A DNA stretch of 64,000 nt from Pseudomonas antarctica (GTDB lineage: Bacteria; Pseudomonadota; Gammaproteobacteria; Pseudomonadales; Pseudomonadaceae). Under the pieces are notes generated by a model that was not told the origin of the DNA, made no database searches, and saw nothing but the letters and a program-made list of their open reading frames with translations. This document shows, one piece after another, positions 24,834-33,116 of this stretch. The position numbers were made by a program, and so were the translations under genes. Every line of letters starts with the position of its first letter. The stretch's first letter is position 1. Location: positions 1,178,001 to 1,242,000 of the forward strand of contig NZ_CP015600.1 in NCBI RefSeq assembly GCF_001647715.1. Direction: 5' to 3'.

Positions 24834-25478
24834 ATGGAACTCTATACCTACTACCGTTCTACGTCGGCGTACCGGGTGCGTATCGCCCTGGCGCTCAAGG
24901 GGTTGGACTTCAGCGCCGTGCCGGTCAACCTGCTGGTGCCGCCCGGCGGGGCCAATCGCCAACCGGCGTACCTGGCGATCAACCCGCAAGGCCGGGTGCC
25001 GGCGCTGCGTACCGACGAGGGCGAGTTGTTGATTCAGTCGCCAGCGATCATCGAGTACCTGGACGAACGTTATCCACAGGCGCCGCTGCTTTCCAAAGAC
25101 CTCGCAACCCGTGCCCATGAGCGCGCGGTGGCGTCGATCATCGGCTGCGATATTCACCCGTTGCACAACTCCAGCACCCAGAACCTGCTGCGCCAGTGGG
25201 GGCATGACGAGGCGCAATTGCTGGAGTGGATCGGGCACTGGATCAGCCAGGGCCTGGGTGCAGTCGAGCAATTGATTGGCGATAAAGGCTTTTGCTTTGG
25301 CGAGCAGCCGGGGATGGCGGATGCGTTTCTGATTCCGCAGCTGTATGCGGCCGAACGCTTCAAGGTGCCGTTGGCGGCGTACCCGCGCATTGGGCGCGTG
25401 GCGGCGTTGGCGGCGCAGCATCCGGCGTTTGTGCAGGCGCATCCGGCTAATCAACCGGATACCCCAGAAGCACCCTGA
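24834..25478 (+). CDS. hmgC: Maleylacetoacetate isomerase (zeta-class GST)
   Basis: A glutathione-dependent isomerase converting maleylacetoacetate to fumarylacetoacetate. 214 aa. The N-terminal motif YYRSTSAYRVRIALALKG is the zeta-GST active-site region, and QSPAIIEYLDERYP binds glutathione. Last enzyme gene of hmgABC, 12 bp after hmgB. A BIME follows at its 3' end, separating it from the transporter gene. Confidence 0.94.
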   Translation: MELYTYYRSTSAYRVRIALALKGLDFSAVPVNLLVPPGGANRQPAYLAINPQGRVPALRTDEGELLIQSPAIIEYLDERYPQAPLLSKDLATRAHERAVASIIGCDIHPLHNSSTQNLLRQWGHDEAQLLEWIGHWISQGLGAVEQLIGDKGFCFGEQPGMADAFLIPQLYAAERFKVPLAAYPRIGRVAALAAQHPAFVQAHPANQPDTPEAP

Positions 25479-25483
25479 ATCAA

Positions 25484-25569
25484 TGTAGGAGCTTGCTCGC
25501 GAATGCGTCGGATCAGTCGAAACATTTGTCGCTGACACATCGCTTTCGCGAGCAAGCCCGCTCCCACAT
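25484..25569. repeat. REP/BIME palindrome pair
   Basis: AATGTAGGAGCTTGCTCGCG at the left and the inverse CGCGAGCAAGCCCGCTCCCACATT at the right, with a spacer of about 45 bp. It sits between hmgC and the MFS gene, where it may stabilise or terminate the hmg transcript. Confidence 0.8.
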
Positions 25570-25611
25570 TTTGATCGGCGACATCCTCATAAAAATAACA
25601 GGTACCTTGCG

Positions 25612-26982
25612 ATGCACAATCAGATTGCCAGCTTTCGCGCGGCACTCGACGCCCGTCCGGTGTCGCGCTATCAGTGGTTGATTCTCCTGTTGCTGGCGTT
25701 GCTGCTGGTAACCGATGGCTACGACGCGCAGGTGCTGGGCTATGTGGTTCCGGCATTGGCGAAGGATTGGGGCCTGGAAAAAGCGGCATTCGGTCCGGTA
25801 TTCAGTGCCAACCTGCTGGGCCTGACGCTGGGCTCGTTGCTGGTCACGCCACTGGCTGACCGCTTTGGCGTGCGGCGCATCCTGCTCGGCTGCGTACTGA
25901 TCTACGCCAGCCTCACGGTGTTGATGGTGTTTGCCAATTCGCTGACCACGCTGATGGCCGCACGGTTTATCTGCGGTATTGGCATGGGCGGCGCAATGCC
26001 GAGTGCCATGGCGTTGATGTCGGACTATTCGCCGCCCCGGATGCGCACCTTGATGGTGACCCTGGCCGCGTGCGGTTTCTCATTCGGCGGCGCGGCGGGT
26101 GGTTTCGTGGCCGCAGGGTTTATCGATGGCTTCGGTTGGCAGGCGGTATTCCTCGCCGGCGGCGTGACGCCGTTGCTGCTGTTTCCTTTTCTGATCTGGC
26201 TGTTGCCGGAATCCCTGCCGCGCCTGCTGCGGGATGCGCCGCCGTATGCGCGCTTGCGCAAAGTCACTGGTCGCATGCTGCCCGACTGGCAACCGCCGTT
26301 GGCGAGCGAAGCCGAAAACCTTCAGGAGCGGGGCAGCAAACTCACGGTGGTCGAGCTGTTCCGAAATGGTTACGCGCGCCCGACCGTGTTGATCTGGGCG
26401 ACCTTTTTCGTCAGCCTGATCCTGCTGTATTTCATGATCAGTTGGCTGCCGTCGTTGTTGCTGGAAAGTGGCCTGGCGCTGAACGAAGCCAACCTGGTGA
26501 CCTCGATGTTCCTGTTCGCCGGCACGTTGGGCGCCATCGGCATGGCCTGGTTCGCCGACCGCCTGAAAAGCAAGGTACGGCTGCTGTCCGGCGTGTTGGC
26601 GGCGGCGGCGGTATGCACCATTTTGCTGGGCCTGAACCACGATAATCCGCGCTATCTGGTGGCCTGTGTATTCGCCGCCGGATTTTGCATCATCGGTGGG
26701 CAACTGACCCTCAATGCCTTCGCCAGTAACTTCTACCCGGCGCATGTGCGCGCCACCGGCACTGGCTGGGCGTTGGGCGTGGGGCGATTCGGGTCAATCC
26801 TGGGGCCGCTCTTTGGCAGCATGTTGCTGGCGATGCATATTCCGGTGGAGCAGATTTTCTTCTTCTGTGCGATTCCGGCGGTGATTGCGGCGCTGTTGAT
26901 CATCCAGGTGCGCTCGCCTGTACCGACTGCGCCGAAGAGCCCGCTGTATAGCGATATTCTCAAGGCGCCGGCCAATCACTGA
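25612..26982 (+). CDS. MFS aromatic acid:H+ symporter (AAHS family)
   Basis: A 456-aa inner-membrane transporter with 12 predicted membrane segments. The AAHS-type signature DGYDAQVLGYVVPALAKDW in helix 1 (aspartates required in PcaK) is present, as is the loop motif LADRFGVRRILL. It lies downstream of hmgABC in the same direction, so an aromatic acid such as an intermediate or precursor of homogentisate is a reasonable substrate (inference). A BIME separates it from hmgC, so it may have its own promoter. Confidence 0.85.
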   Translation: MHNQIASFRAALDARPVSRYQWLILLLLALLLVTDGYDAQVLGYVVPALAKDWGLEKAAFGPVFSANLLGLTLGSLLVTPLADRFGVRRILLGCVLIYASLTVLMVFANSLTTLMAARFICGIGMGGAMPSAMALMSDYSPPRMRTLMVTLAACGFSFGGAAGGFVAAGFIDGFGWQAVFLAGGVTPLLLFPFLIWLLPESLPRLLRDAPPYARLRKVTGRMLPDWQPPLASEAENLQERGSKLTVVELFRNGYARPTVLIWATFFVSLILLYFMISWLPSLLLESGLALNEANLVTSMFLFAGTLGAIGMAWFADRLKSKVRLLSGVLAAAAVCTILLGLNHDNPRYLVACVFAAGFCIIGGQLTLNAFASNFYPAHVRATGTGWALGVGRFGSILGPLFGSMLLAMHIPVEQIFFFCAIPAVIAALLIIQVRSPVPTAPKSPLYSDILKAPANH

Positions 26983-27004
26983 TTGACCGGTTGACGCGGT
27001 TTAT

Positions 27005-27024
27005 GTGGCGAGCCGGCTCGCCAC
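27005..27024. terminator. Perfect 20-bp palindrome after the MFS gene
   Basis: GTGGCGAGCC followed directly by GGCTCGCCAC, a REP-like hairpin between the convergent MFS and SirB1 genes. It probably acts on 3' ends from both sides. There is no T-run. Confidence 0.5.
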
Positions 27025-27036
27025 ACAGCACGTATT

Positions 27037-27840
27037 TCAGTGCACCACTGAGTTGGGCGGCAGGTGCCCCAGCCGCTCCGTCAGGCGCAGGCGCTGGATC
27101 GGGTCCTCGCTGAGCAACAAGGCGTGCTCGAGGTCAAAACGTTCGGCGCTCGGGCAATCCAGGCGCTGGTACAAACTGGCCCGCGCCAGGTAGTCGGCGG
27201 CGCTGGCGTTGCCCAGTTCCAGCACGCGTTCGGCGTCGACCAGCGCGGCCAGCGGGTTGTCGTTGGAGAGGTGCAGTTGGCGCAGGTTGCGTGACAACCG
27301 TTGCAGGATCGAGCGCGGGTCGGCGGTCAGCAGGTGGTCGGCGTGTAACTTGATATTCGGCCCGTACTGGCGATGCAGCAATTCTCGGCAGTCATTGGGG
27401 TACAGGCGTCGCCCGCCGCAGGGGTCCAGCAGGTGATCGGCGCCGGGTACCCGCAGCAGGAAATGGCCCGGGAAGTTCACGCCCACCATGGGGATATCCA
27501 GGCGCCGCGCCAACTCAAGCGCGATCAGGCCCATGGCCAGGGGTTGCCCGCGTTTGCGTTGCAATACCTTGTCGAGCAAGGCCGCCGCCGGGCGCAGCGG
27601 GGTGAAGTCATCCTGGGCGAACCCCAAGTCATTCATGCGCCGCAGCAGCGGCTGGCCGAGTTCATCCGCCGGCAACATGGGCATGCCAACGCTGACCTGT
27701 TGCTGCAGCACAATGAGCTCTTGCAGGATCAGCAAGGGCTGCACGGCGGGGTCGTGTTCGGCAGCAATCCACAGCGCAGCTTCAAACAGCGCAGGGGGTG
27801 AACGGTCCAGGCAGGCGAAAAAGGCTTTGCGGGGATTCAT
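27037..27840 (-). CDS. SirB1-family (transglutaminase-like / TPR) protein
   Basis: A 267-aa cytosolic protein of the SirB1/YchA family. The family block LDKVLQRKRGQPLAMGLIALELARRL is present, as is the downstream GVNFPGHFLLRVPG, which corresponds to the transglutaminase-like core. The last ~100 residues look like helical repeats. Its biochemical role is not established. It is transcribed convergently with the MFS gene and divergently from the dehydrogenase gene at 28028. Confidence 0.85.
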   Translation of the reverse strand: MNPRKAFFACLDRSPPALFEAALWIAAEHDPAVQPLLILQELIVLQQQVSVGMPMLPADELGQPLLRRMNDLGFAQDDFTPLRPAAALLDKVLQRKRGQPLAMGLIALELARRLDIPMVGVNFPGHFLLRVPGADHLLDPCGGRRLYPNDCRELLHRQYGPNIKLHADHLLTADPRSILQRLSRNLRQLHLSNDNPLAALVDAERVLELGNASAADYLARASLYQRLDCPSAERFDLEHALLLSEDPIQRLRLTERLGHLPPNSVVH

Positions 27841-28027
27841 TGCGTTCTCCGGCGGATGCCCCCGTTTTAGCCTTGCTGTGAATTTTCGTCCAGTGACTTA
27901 AGCAATAACCGACGTGCTTATGTCGCAGACCCCACGAAATCCGGCGGCTTATTCCAGCGCACTTCGGCAGTTTTCTACCGCAAGCCTATACTTGGGCCTC
28001 TACCAGAAGTGATTCGGGAGCTCGACG

Positions 28028-29047
28028 ATGTTTGCGCTTATGCACAGCACCCGCCTTGAGTCGCTGCACCTGAGCGTCGACGCGGTCACCGGGCTGAAGG
28101 CGGTCATCGCCATTCATAACAGCCGCTTGGGGCCTGCCTTGGGCGGTTGCCGTTATCTCGCTTACCCCGACGATGAAAGTGCCGTGGCCGATGCCGCGCG
28201 CCTGGCCCAAGGCATGAGCTACAAAGCCGCCCTGGCCGGCCTGCAGGTGGGCGGCGGGACGGCGGTGATCATCCGTCCCGTGCACGTGGAAAGTCGCGCC
28301 GCCTTGTTTGAAGCGTTTGGCCGTTGCATTGAAAAACTCGATGGCCGCTTCGTTACCTCGATCGACAGCGGCACTTCAGTGGCCGACATGGACTGCATCG
28401 CCCAGCACACGCGCTTCGTCACCAGCACCACCGCCGCCGGCGACCCCGCGCCCCATGCTGCCATGGGCGTGTTCACCGGCATCCGTGCCGCCGCCATGGC
28501 CCGCCTGGGCAGTGACAACCTCGAAGGCTTGCGCGTTGCGGTGCAGGGCTTGGGCAATGTGGGTTACGCCCTCGCCGAACAACTGCATGCCGCGGGCGCT
28601 GAATTGCTGGTAAGCGACATCGACCACGGCAAGGTACAGCTCGCCATGGAGCAACTCGGCGCACACCCTATCGCCAACGACGCCTTGCTCAGCACGCCTT
28701 GCGACATTCTCGCGCCTTGTGGCCTCGGTGCGGTGTTCAATCGGCACAGCGTCGGCCAACTGCGTTGCGCCGCCGTAGCCGGTTCTGCCAGCGCGCAACT
28801 GACCACCCTGGACATCGCCGACCAGTTGGAAGGGCGCGGCATCCTCTACGCCCCGGATTACGTGATCAACTCAGGCGGCCTGATCTACGTCGCCCTCAAA
28901 CACGCCGGCGCCGAGCTGGCGGACATCACCGCGCACCTGTCCAACATCGGTACGCGCCTCACCGAAATCTTCGCCCACGCCCAGGCCGAAAAACGCTCCC
29001 CCGCACGGGTGGCGGATGAGCTGGCCGAGCGCCTGCTGTACAAATAG
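28028..29047 (+). CDS. Leu/Phe/Val dehydrogenase-like protein with altered catalytic residue
   Basis: A 339-aa member of the Glu/Leu/Phe/Val dehydrogenase family (oxidative deamination of branched or aromatic amino acids, NAD-dependent). The substrate lysine is present (SYKAALAG, K66), as are the catalytic aspartate region (SIDSGTSVADMD) and the Rossmann GxGxxG (VQGLGNVGYALAEQL). The second, catalytic lysine in the family motif GGGK is threonine here (GGGT, T78; codon ACG at 28259). One base change from AAG would explain it. The enzyme may therefore be weak or inactive as a dehydrogenase. Confidence 0.85.
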   Translation: MFALMHSTRLESLHLSVDAVTGLKAVIAIHNSRLGPALGGCRYLAYPDDESAVADAARLAQGMSYKAALAGLQVGGGTAVIIRPVHVESRAALFEAFGRCIEKLDGRFVTSIDSGTSVADMDCIAQHTRFVTSTTAAGDPAPHAAMGVFTGIRAAAMARLGSDNLEGLRVAVQGLGNVGYALAEQLHAAGAELLVSDIDHGKVQLAMEQLGAHPIANDALLSTPCDILAPCGLGAVFNRHSVGQLRCAAVAGSASAQLTTLDIADQLEGRGILYAPDYVINSGGLIYVALKHAGAELADITAHLSNIGTRLTEIFAHAQAEKRSPARVADELAERLLYK

Positions 29048-29061
29048 TCCAGGCATTAAAA

Positions 29062-29088
29062 AGGCCCTGAATCATTGATTCAGGGCCT
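29062..29088 (-). terminator. Bidirectional terminator, T-run on the minus strand
   Basis: AGGCCCTGAATCA and its exact inverse are separated by one base, giving a 13-bp stem. On the minus strand the hairpin is followed by TTTTTAA, so it is a strong terminator for yebG. It also ends the convergent dehydrogenase gene. Confidence 0.85.
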
Positions 29089-29102
29089 GTTCAATTCGGG
29101 CT

Positions 29103-29363
29103 TTATTCCGCCGTTGGGTTCAGCAACTCGGACAAAGCGTCCGGTTGGCTCTTGAACGCCTTGGCAAATACATCGCGGTTCTTCGCCATGTAGATCCCGG
29201 CTTCTTCCACCTGCTGCTCGCTCAGGGACGGCACGGCTTTTTGCAACACTTCTGCCAGCAACTCAGCGAGTTCAAGCATTTTGTCATGACGGTCAGCTTC
29301 GGCTTTATCCATGAACAAACGCTCCAGATCTCGGCTGCTGCGGTATACCACTTCGACGGCCAT
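29103..29363 (-). CDS. yebG: YebG-family SOS-induced protein
   Basis: An 86-aa cytosolic protein. The sequence MAVEVVYRSSRDLERLFMDK followed by ADRHDKMLELAELL matches YebG, a small DNA-damage-inducible protein of unknown activity in E. coli. A near-consensus LexA box lies 44 bp upstream, supporting SOS control. A strong terminator follows the stop. Confidence 0.92.
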   Translation of the reverse strand: MAVEVVYRSSRDLERLFMDKAEADRHDKMLELAELLAEVLQKAVPSLSEQQVEEAGIYMAKNRDVFAKAFKSQPDALSELLNPTAE

Positions 29364-29406
29364 TTACCACCTCACATGCCTTCACGATAGTTGTCTTTTT
29401 CGACTA

Positions 29407-29422
29407 CTGTATTTATATACAG
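29407..29422 (-). promoter_or_regulatory. LexA (SOS) box of yebG
   Basis: CTGTATTTATATACAG matches the gamma-proteobacterial LexA consensus CTGT-N8-ACAG with an AT-only spacer, and is flanked by TA on the left as in the 20-bp consensus. Its position upstream of yebG fits direct LexA repression. Confidence 0.92.
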
Positions 29423-29636
29423 CTAAAAGAGTAAGCCAAACCCTGGGGTTTGGGTAGCAGTTTTTTAATGTAGCCGGGAAATAGGGGTTTGCTACAACGG
29501 AAGTTTCTGACAACACGCTGAGGTTGCCGAGTAATCCTACGGTGGCTTACCTTCTCCGGGCCTTGCATCGCGGGGCCGAGCTTGGCGGCTCGAACATGAA
29601 AAGGAGAACTTTCTTGATTAGTACCGGAGCCGCACC

Positions 29637-29897
29637 ATGGAAAACAATACTCACCGTACCGCCGATGCTTTGAATTCCGAGCCGCCCGTCACGCTATTTG
29701 GCGTCACTCCTACAGTGGACACAGAAACCCTTCTGGCAAACGCCAGCGAAACCCTAAGCAGCGCCCGTGAATTGGCCAATACGCTGGCATTCGACCTTGA
29801 AGGCCCGCAGCGAAGCCTGGTCTTGGCGATTCACCAACTGGTGGAAATGGGCGGCTTATTGGTCGACCGAGCCCTGGAGCACGTCGCACCGGCCTGA
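29637..29897 (+). CDS. Small DUF6124/DUF3077-like protein
   Basis: An 86-aa acidic protein of a Pseudomonas-specific small family, recognised by LFGVTPTVDTETLLANASETLSSA and the C-terminal LVLAIHQLVEMGGLLVDRAL. No signal peptide or membrane segment is seen. The function is unknown. GGAG precedes the ATG at a normal distance. The family name is from memory and of moderate certainty. Confidence 0.72.
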   Translation: MENNTHRTADALNSEPPVTLFGVTPTVDTETLLANASETLSSARELANTLAFDLEGPQRSLVLAIHQLVEMGGLLVDRALEHVAPA

Positions 29898-29910
29898 GAT
29901 TTAGACCCGG

Positions 29911-29934
29911 TCGTTCCCGAGTGAGTGGGAACGA
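29911..29934 (+). terminator. Hairpin after the small DUF6124-like gene
   Basis: TCGTTCCC and GGGAACGA form an 8-bp stem with an 8-base loop, 14 bp after the stop. The T-run is only found after a second, weaker stem (TTGGATTTTTT at about 29958), so termination may be bipartite. Confidence 0.45.
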
Positions 29935-30049
29935 TCCAAAAAGTCGTTGCGTAATCTTGGATTTTTTCTGTTACTCACTTCATCGCTTCGAACACGACAG
30001 TAAAAACGTCAACGACTAGACTTCCTCTTCATCGACAACGGAGGCATTT

Positions 30050-30238
30050 ATGGACACTTCCTTTTCCTCAGGCATCCCAACAGATACCGAAGCGCAGGCC
30101 GACAGCTACGACCGCTGGTTTCGCGCCAAAGTGCAAGCTGCTCTCGATGACCCAAGCCCAGGTATTCCTCATGATGAGGTGATGGCCGAGATGCGTGAGC
30201 TAATCGAATCCAAACGCAAGAAAGGCGATGCTGGTTGA
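30050..30238 (+). CDS. Antitoxin of a RelE/ParE-type module
   Basis: A 62-aa acidic/basic small protein upstream of, and overlapping by 11 bp, a ParE/RelE toxin gene. The segment YDRWFRAKVQAALDDPSPGIPHDEVMAEM is typical of antitoxins paired with RelE/ParE toxins: an N-terminal dimerisation part and a charged C-terminal tail. No full HTH can be seen, so a ribbon-helix-helix or RelB-type fold is likely. The assignment rests on context plus this motif. Confidence 0.8.
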   Translation: MDTSFSSGIPTDTEAQADSYDRWFRAKVQAALDDPSPGIPHDEVMAEMRELIESKRKKGDAG

Positions 30239-30500
30239 GTGGGCCCCTGCAGCGCGGGCACAACTCCGGCAAATTACTGATTACATCAGCGACCGCAATC
30301 CAGTGGCAGCGCTTGAGCTGAACCAGGCAATAGAAGCCTGTGTGCTGGCGCTATCTCGTAGACCCCACCTTTACCGCCCTGGACGTGTCGTCGGCACGCG
30401 AGAAATGGTGGTGCATCCGAATTATCTGGTCGTCTATCAGGTGACCGACAGCATTCGGGTTCTCTCGGTTTTACACGCACGCCAGCGATATCCTTCATAG
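30228..30500 (+). CDS. RelE/ParE-family toxin
   Basis: A 90-aa toxin of the RelE/ParE fold. The motif VEWAPAARAQLRQITDYISDRNPVAA starts the protein, RPHLYRPGRVVGTREMVVHPNYLVVYQV is the conserved beta-sheet part, and it ends VLSVLHARQRYP. The pattern LYRPGR...GTRE...YLVVY is more ParE-like (gyrase target) than RelE-like, but the target cannot be settled by eye. Second gene of the module, translationally coupled to the antitoxin. Confidence 0.87.
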   Translation: MLVEWAPAARAQLRQITDYISDRNPVAALELNQAIEACVLALSRRPHLYRPGRVVGTREMVVHPNYLVVYQVTDSIRVLSVLHARQRYPS

Positions 30501-30665
30501 ATCCGCTTCTCGGATGAGTAAAGTATCTACTCTGCTCATCTTCGTAAGTGTCTCATGTCACCCCGCCATCATCTTATACGTGCCTCTGGCCTTTTTTCTG
30601 CATGCAAAACAACCGTCACGTCCAACCCGCATTATCCGGTCGAGCCGACCTAAGGAAGCATCATC

Positions 30666-31154
30666 GTGAAAATCAACTGGGCCGAAAAGCTGCGCCGGCA
30701 AGTCCATGGGCTGGCCGAGTCGCTGGGCAATCTGTTCGTCGAGACGTTCCATTACCTGGCGCTGTTCGCCATTGGTGCGGTGACCGCCTGGGCAGCGGTG
30801 ATGGAGTTTCTGGGGATGCTGGAGACCGGGCACATCAAGATTGATGACATCTTGCTGCTGTTCATCTACCTGGAACTGGGCGCGATGGTCGGGATTTACT
30901 TCAAGACCAACCACATGCCGGTGCGCTTCCTGATCTACGTGGCGATCACTGCGCTGACGCGCCTGCTGATTTCCAACGTGTCGCACCACAATCCGCCTGA
31001 CATCGGCATCATCTACCTGTGTGGCGGCATTCTGCTGTTGGCGTTCTCGATTCTGGTGGTGCGCTACGCCTCGTCGGCGTTCCCGTCGGTGAAGGTTGAA
31101 GGCCCGCGCCGCAAGGGCGAAGCGAGCCTGGAAACCGAGAAGGGCGAGCTTTAA
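30666..31154 (+). CDS. psiE: PsiE-family phosphate-starvation-inducible membrane protein
   Basis: A 162-aa inner-membrane protein with four predicted membrane segments and the family block LLFIYLELGAMVGIYFK followed by NHMPVRFLIYVAITALTRLLI. PsiE is induced by phosphate starvation in E. coli; its activity is unknown. It starts with GTG, AAGGAAG upstream. Its stop overlaps the convergent DUF3509 stop by 4 bp. I saw no clear Pho box. Confidence 0.9.
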   Translation: MKINWAEKLRRQVHGLAESLGNLFVETFHYLALFAIGAVTAWAAVMEFLGMLETGHIKIDDILLLFIYLELGAMVGIYFKTNHMPVRFLIYVAITALTRLLISNVSHHNPPDIGIIYLCGGILLLAFSILVVRYASSAFPSVKVEGPRRKGEASLETEKGEL

Positions 31155-31468
31155 AGTCCAACGCTGAAGGGCAGGGTGCGGGCGGGCGGTGGCTGCAGGA
31201 GTTTGTGGCTGTCGCCGTCCGTCATCACCGTGAGTATTTCCATGGCGCTGTGGCCCTGCTCGATGGCGATGCCGAATTGAATACTTTGCACCAGCCGTTT
31301 GAGCCGCTGCGGGTCGTTGCGTTGTTCGGCGCTGATCATGCGTTTGGCCACCACGCCGTCCTCATTCGAGAGGGTGAGCATGATGCTGCCATCCAGCCGT
31401 TGGATGCTCAGGTTGACGCGGTAGTTGGGGGTGAAGGTGTCGGTGATGATCTGAAAAGGATTGTCCAT
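31151..31468 (-). CDS. DUF3509-family protein
   Basis: A 105-aa small protein of a Pseudomonas-typical family, with LDGSIMLTLSNEDGVVAKRMISAEQ followed by RLKRLVQSIQFGIAIEQG. No signal peptide or membrane segment. The function is unknown. It converges on psiE with overlapping stops. The family name is from memory, with moderate certainty. Confidence 0.72.
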   Translation of the reverse strand: MDNPFQIITDTFTPNYRVNLSIQRLDGSIMLTLSNEDGVVAKRMISAEQRNDPQRLKRLVQSIQFGIAIEQGHSAMEILTVMTDGDSHKLLQPPPARTLPFSVGL

Positions 31469-31640
31469 GGTGCGTTACCGCCTGATAGGAACATGCAGTC
31501 ATTGACGACCGGTGTCAGGATTAGTTCGCGTTGCCTGACCATCGGCCACTCCGTCGCTGAGGTTTCACAAAGTCCGTTTGCCTCATGAGCTGTACAGCAA
31601 GGGCCGTGCCGTAAAGCAATCCATCACCCAGTGATAGTCC

Positions 31641-31735
31641 AATGTGGGAGGGGGCTTGCTCCCGATAGCGGTGTATCAGTCAATAAATGCTCGGCTGAAG
31701 GACCGCCATCGGGAGCAAGCCCACTCCCGCATTTG
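31641..31735. repeat. REP/BIME palindrome pair
   Basis: AATGTGGGAGGGGGCTTGCT and the inverse AGCAAGCCCACTCCCGCATT enclose about 55 bp. It lies just beyond the 3' end of the sdaC gene. Confidence 0.8.
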
Positions 31736-31767
31736 TTTTGTGTTGTTCTTGAGGGCGGTGGGCTATT

Positions 31768-33054
31768 TCAGGGCAATACCGAGAAAACGATCGCAGACAG
31801 CGCAATCAGCCCGATCACCACCACAAACACATTCGACAGTTGGCCCGAGTACTGGCGCAGAGACGGCACGCGGCGAATCGCGTACATCGGCATCAGGAAC
31901 AGCAGGCACGCGATGATCGGCCCGCCCAGGGTTTCGATCATGCCCAGGATGCTTGGGTTGAAAGTGGCCACGGCCCAGCAGGTCAGCACCATGAACAGTG
32001 CGGTGCAGCGTTCCAGCCCTTTGGACGACATCGAGCGGTTACGCCCGCGCAGGGATTTGACGATCAGCCCCTGGAAGCCTTCGCTGGCGCCGATGTAGTG
32101 GCCGAGGAAGGATTTGGTAATGGCCACCAGCGCGATCAACGGCGCGGCGTAGGCGATCACCGGGGTCTGGAAGTGGTTGGCCAGGTACGACAGGATCGAA
32201 ATGTTCTGCGCCTTGGCGGCGGCCAAGTCAGCTGGCGACAGGGCCAGCACGCAACTGAAGCAGAAGAACATCACCGTCAGCACCATCATGCCGTGGGCAG
32301 TGGCGAGGATGCCGCTGCTTTTGCGCTCGGCCTGGGCGCCATACACGCGCTTCTGGTCAACCGCGAACGCTGAAATGATCGGTGAGTGGTTGAAGGAAAA
32401 CACCATCACCGGGATCGCCAGCCACAGGGTCTTGAAGAACAGCGGTAACGGCATGCCTTCGCTGGCCGAGGCGAAAAATGCGCCGTTCCAGTTGGGGATC
32501 AGGCTCACGGCCAGCAATAGCAGGGCGGCGACGAACGGGTACACCAGCACACTCATGGCCTTGACGATCACACCCTGGCCGCAGCGCACGATGGCCATCA
32601 GACCGAGGATCAACACCAGCGACAGGATCGCCCGCGGCGGCGTGGCCATGTGCAGTTGGTGTTCCATGAAGCTGCTCAGCGTGTTGGTCAGCGCCACGCT
32701 GTACACCAGCAGGATCGGGAAGATGGCGAAGAAGTAGAGCAGGGTGATCAGCTTGCCGGCACCGACGCCGAAGTGTTCTTCGACCACGTCGGTGATGTCG
32801 CCGGATTTGCCTGACAATACAAAACGCGTCAGCCCACGATGAGCAAAGAAGGTCATCGGAAAGGCCAGCAACGCCAGCACGATCAGCGGCCAGAAGCCGC
32901 CGACGCCAGCATTGATTGGCAGGAACAAGGTGCCTGCGCCGATGGCGGTGCCGTAGAGGCCCAGCATCCAGGTGGTGTCGTGTTTGGTCCAGCCAGTTGT
33001 TACGGTGGTCTCTGAAGCAGGATTTTCGGCAGCAGGTGTACGTACATCGGTCAT
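31768..33054 (-). CDS. sdaC: Serine/threonine transporter, SdaC (HAAAP) family
   Basis: A 428-aa inner-membrane amino acid:H+ symporter with about 11 membrane segments. The family signature WMLGLYGTAIGAGTLFLPINAG is at the first segment, and GKSGDITDVVEEHFG follows. I chose the ATG at 33054 (MTDVRTPA), which has GAGG upstream. Second gene of a serine-use operon, 62 bp after sdaA on the same strand. Together they import serine and deaminate it. Confidence 0.92.
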   Translation of the reverse strand: MTDVRTPAAENPASETTVTTGWTKHDTTWMLGLYGTAIGAGTLFLPINAGVGGFWPLIVLALLAFPMTFFAHRGLTRFVLSGKSGDITDVVEEHFGVGAGKLITLLYFFAIFPILLVYSVALTNTLSSFMEHQLHMATPPRAILSLVLILGLMAIVRCGQGVIVKAMSVLVYPFVAALLLLAVSLIPNWNGAFFASASEGMPLPLFFKTLWLAIPVMVFSFNHSPIISAFAVDQKRVYGAQAERKSSGILATAHGMMVLTVMFFCFSCVLALSPADLAAAKAQNISILSYLANHFQTPVIAYAAPLIALVAITKSFLGHYIGASEGFQGLIVKSLRGRNRSMSSKGLERCTALFMVLTCWAVATFNPSILGMIETLGGPIIACLLFLMPMYAIRRVPSLRQYSGQLSNVFVVVIGLIALSAIVFSVLP

Positions 33055-33116
33055 CGGTATTGCCTCGTTATTATTTTTGCGCGGGCTCACGTATGGGGCG
33101 GGTAAAAGTGCTCCGA

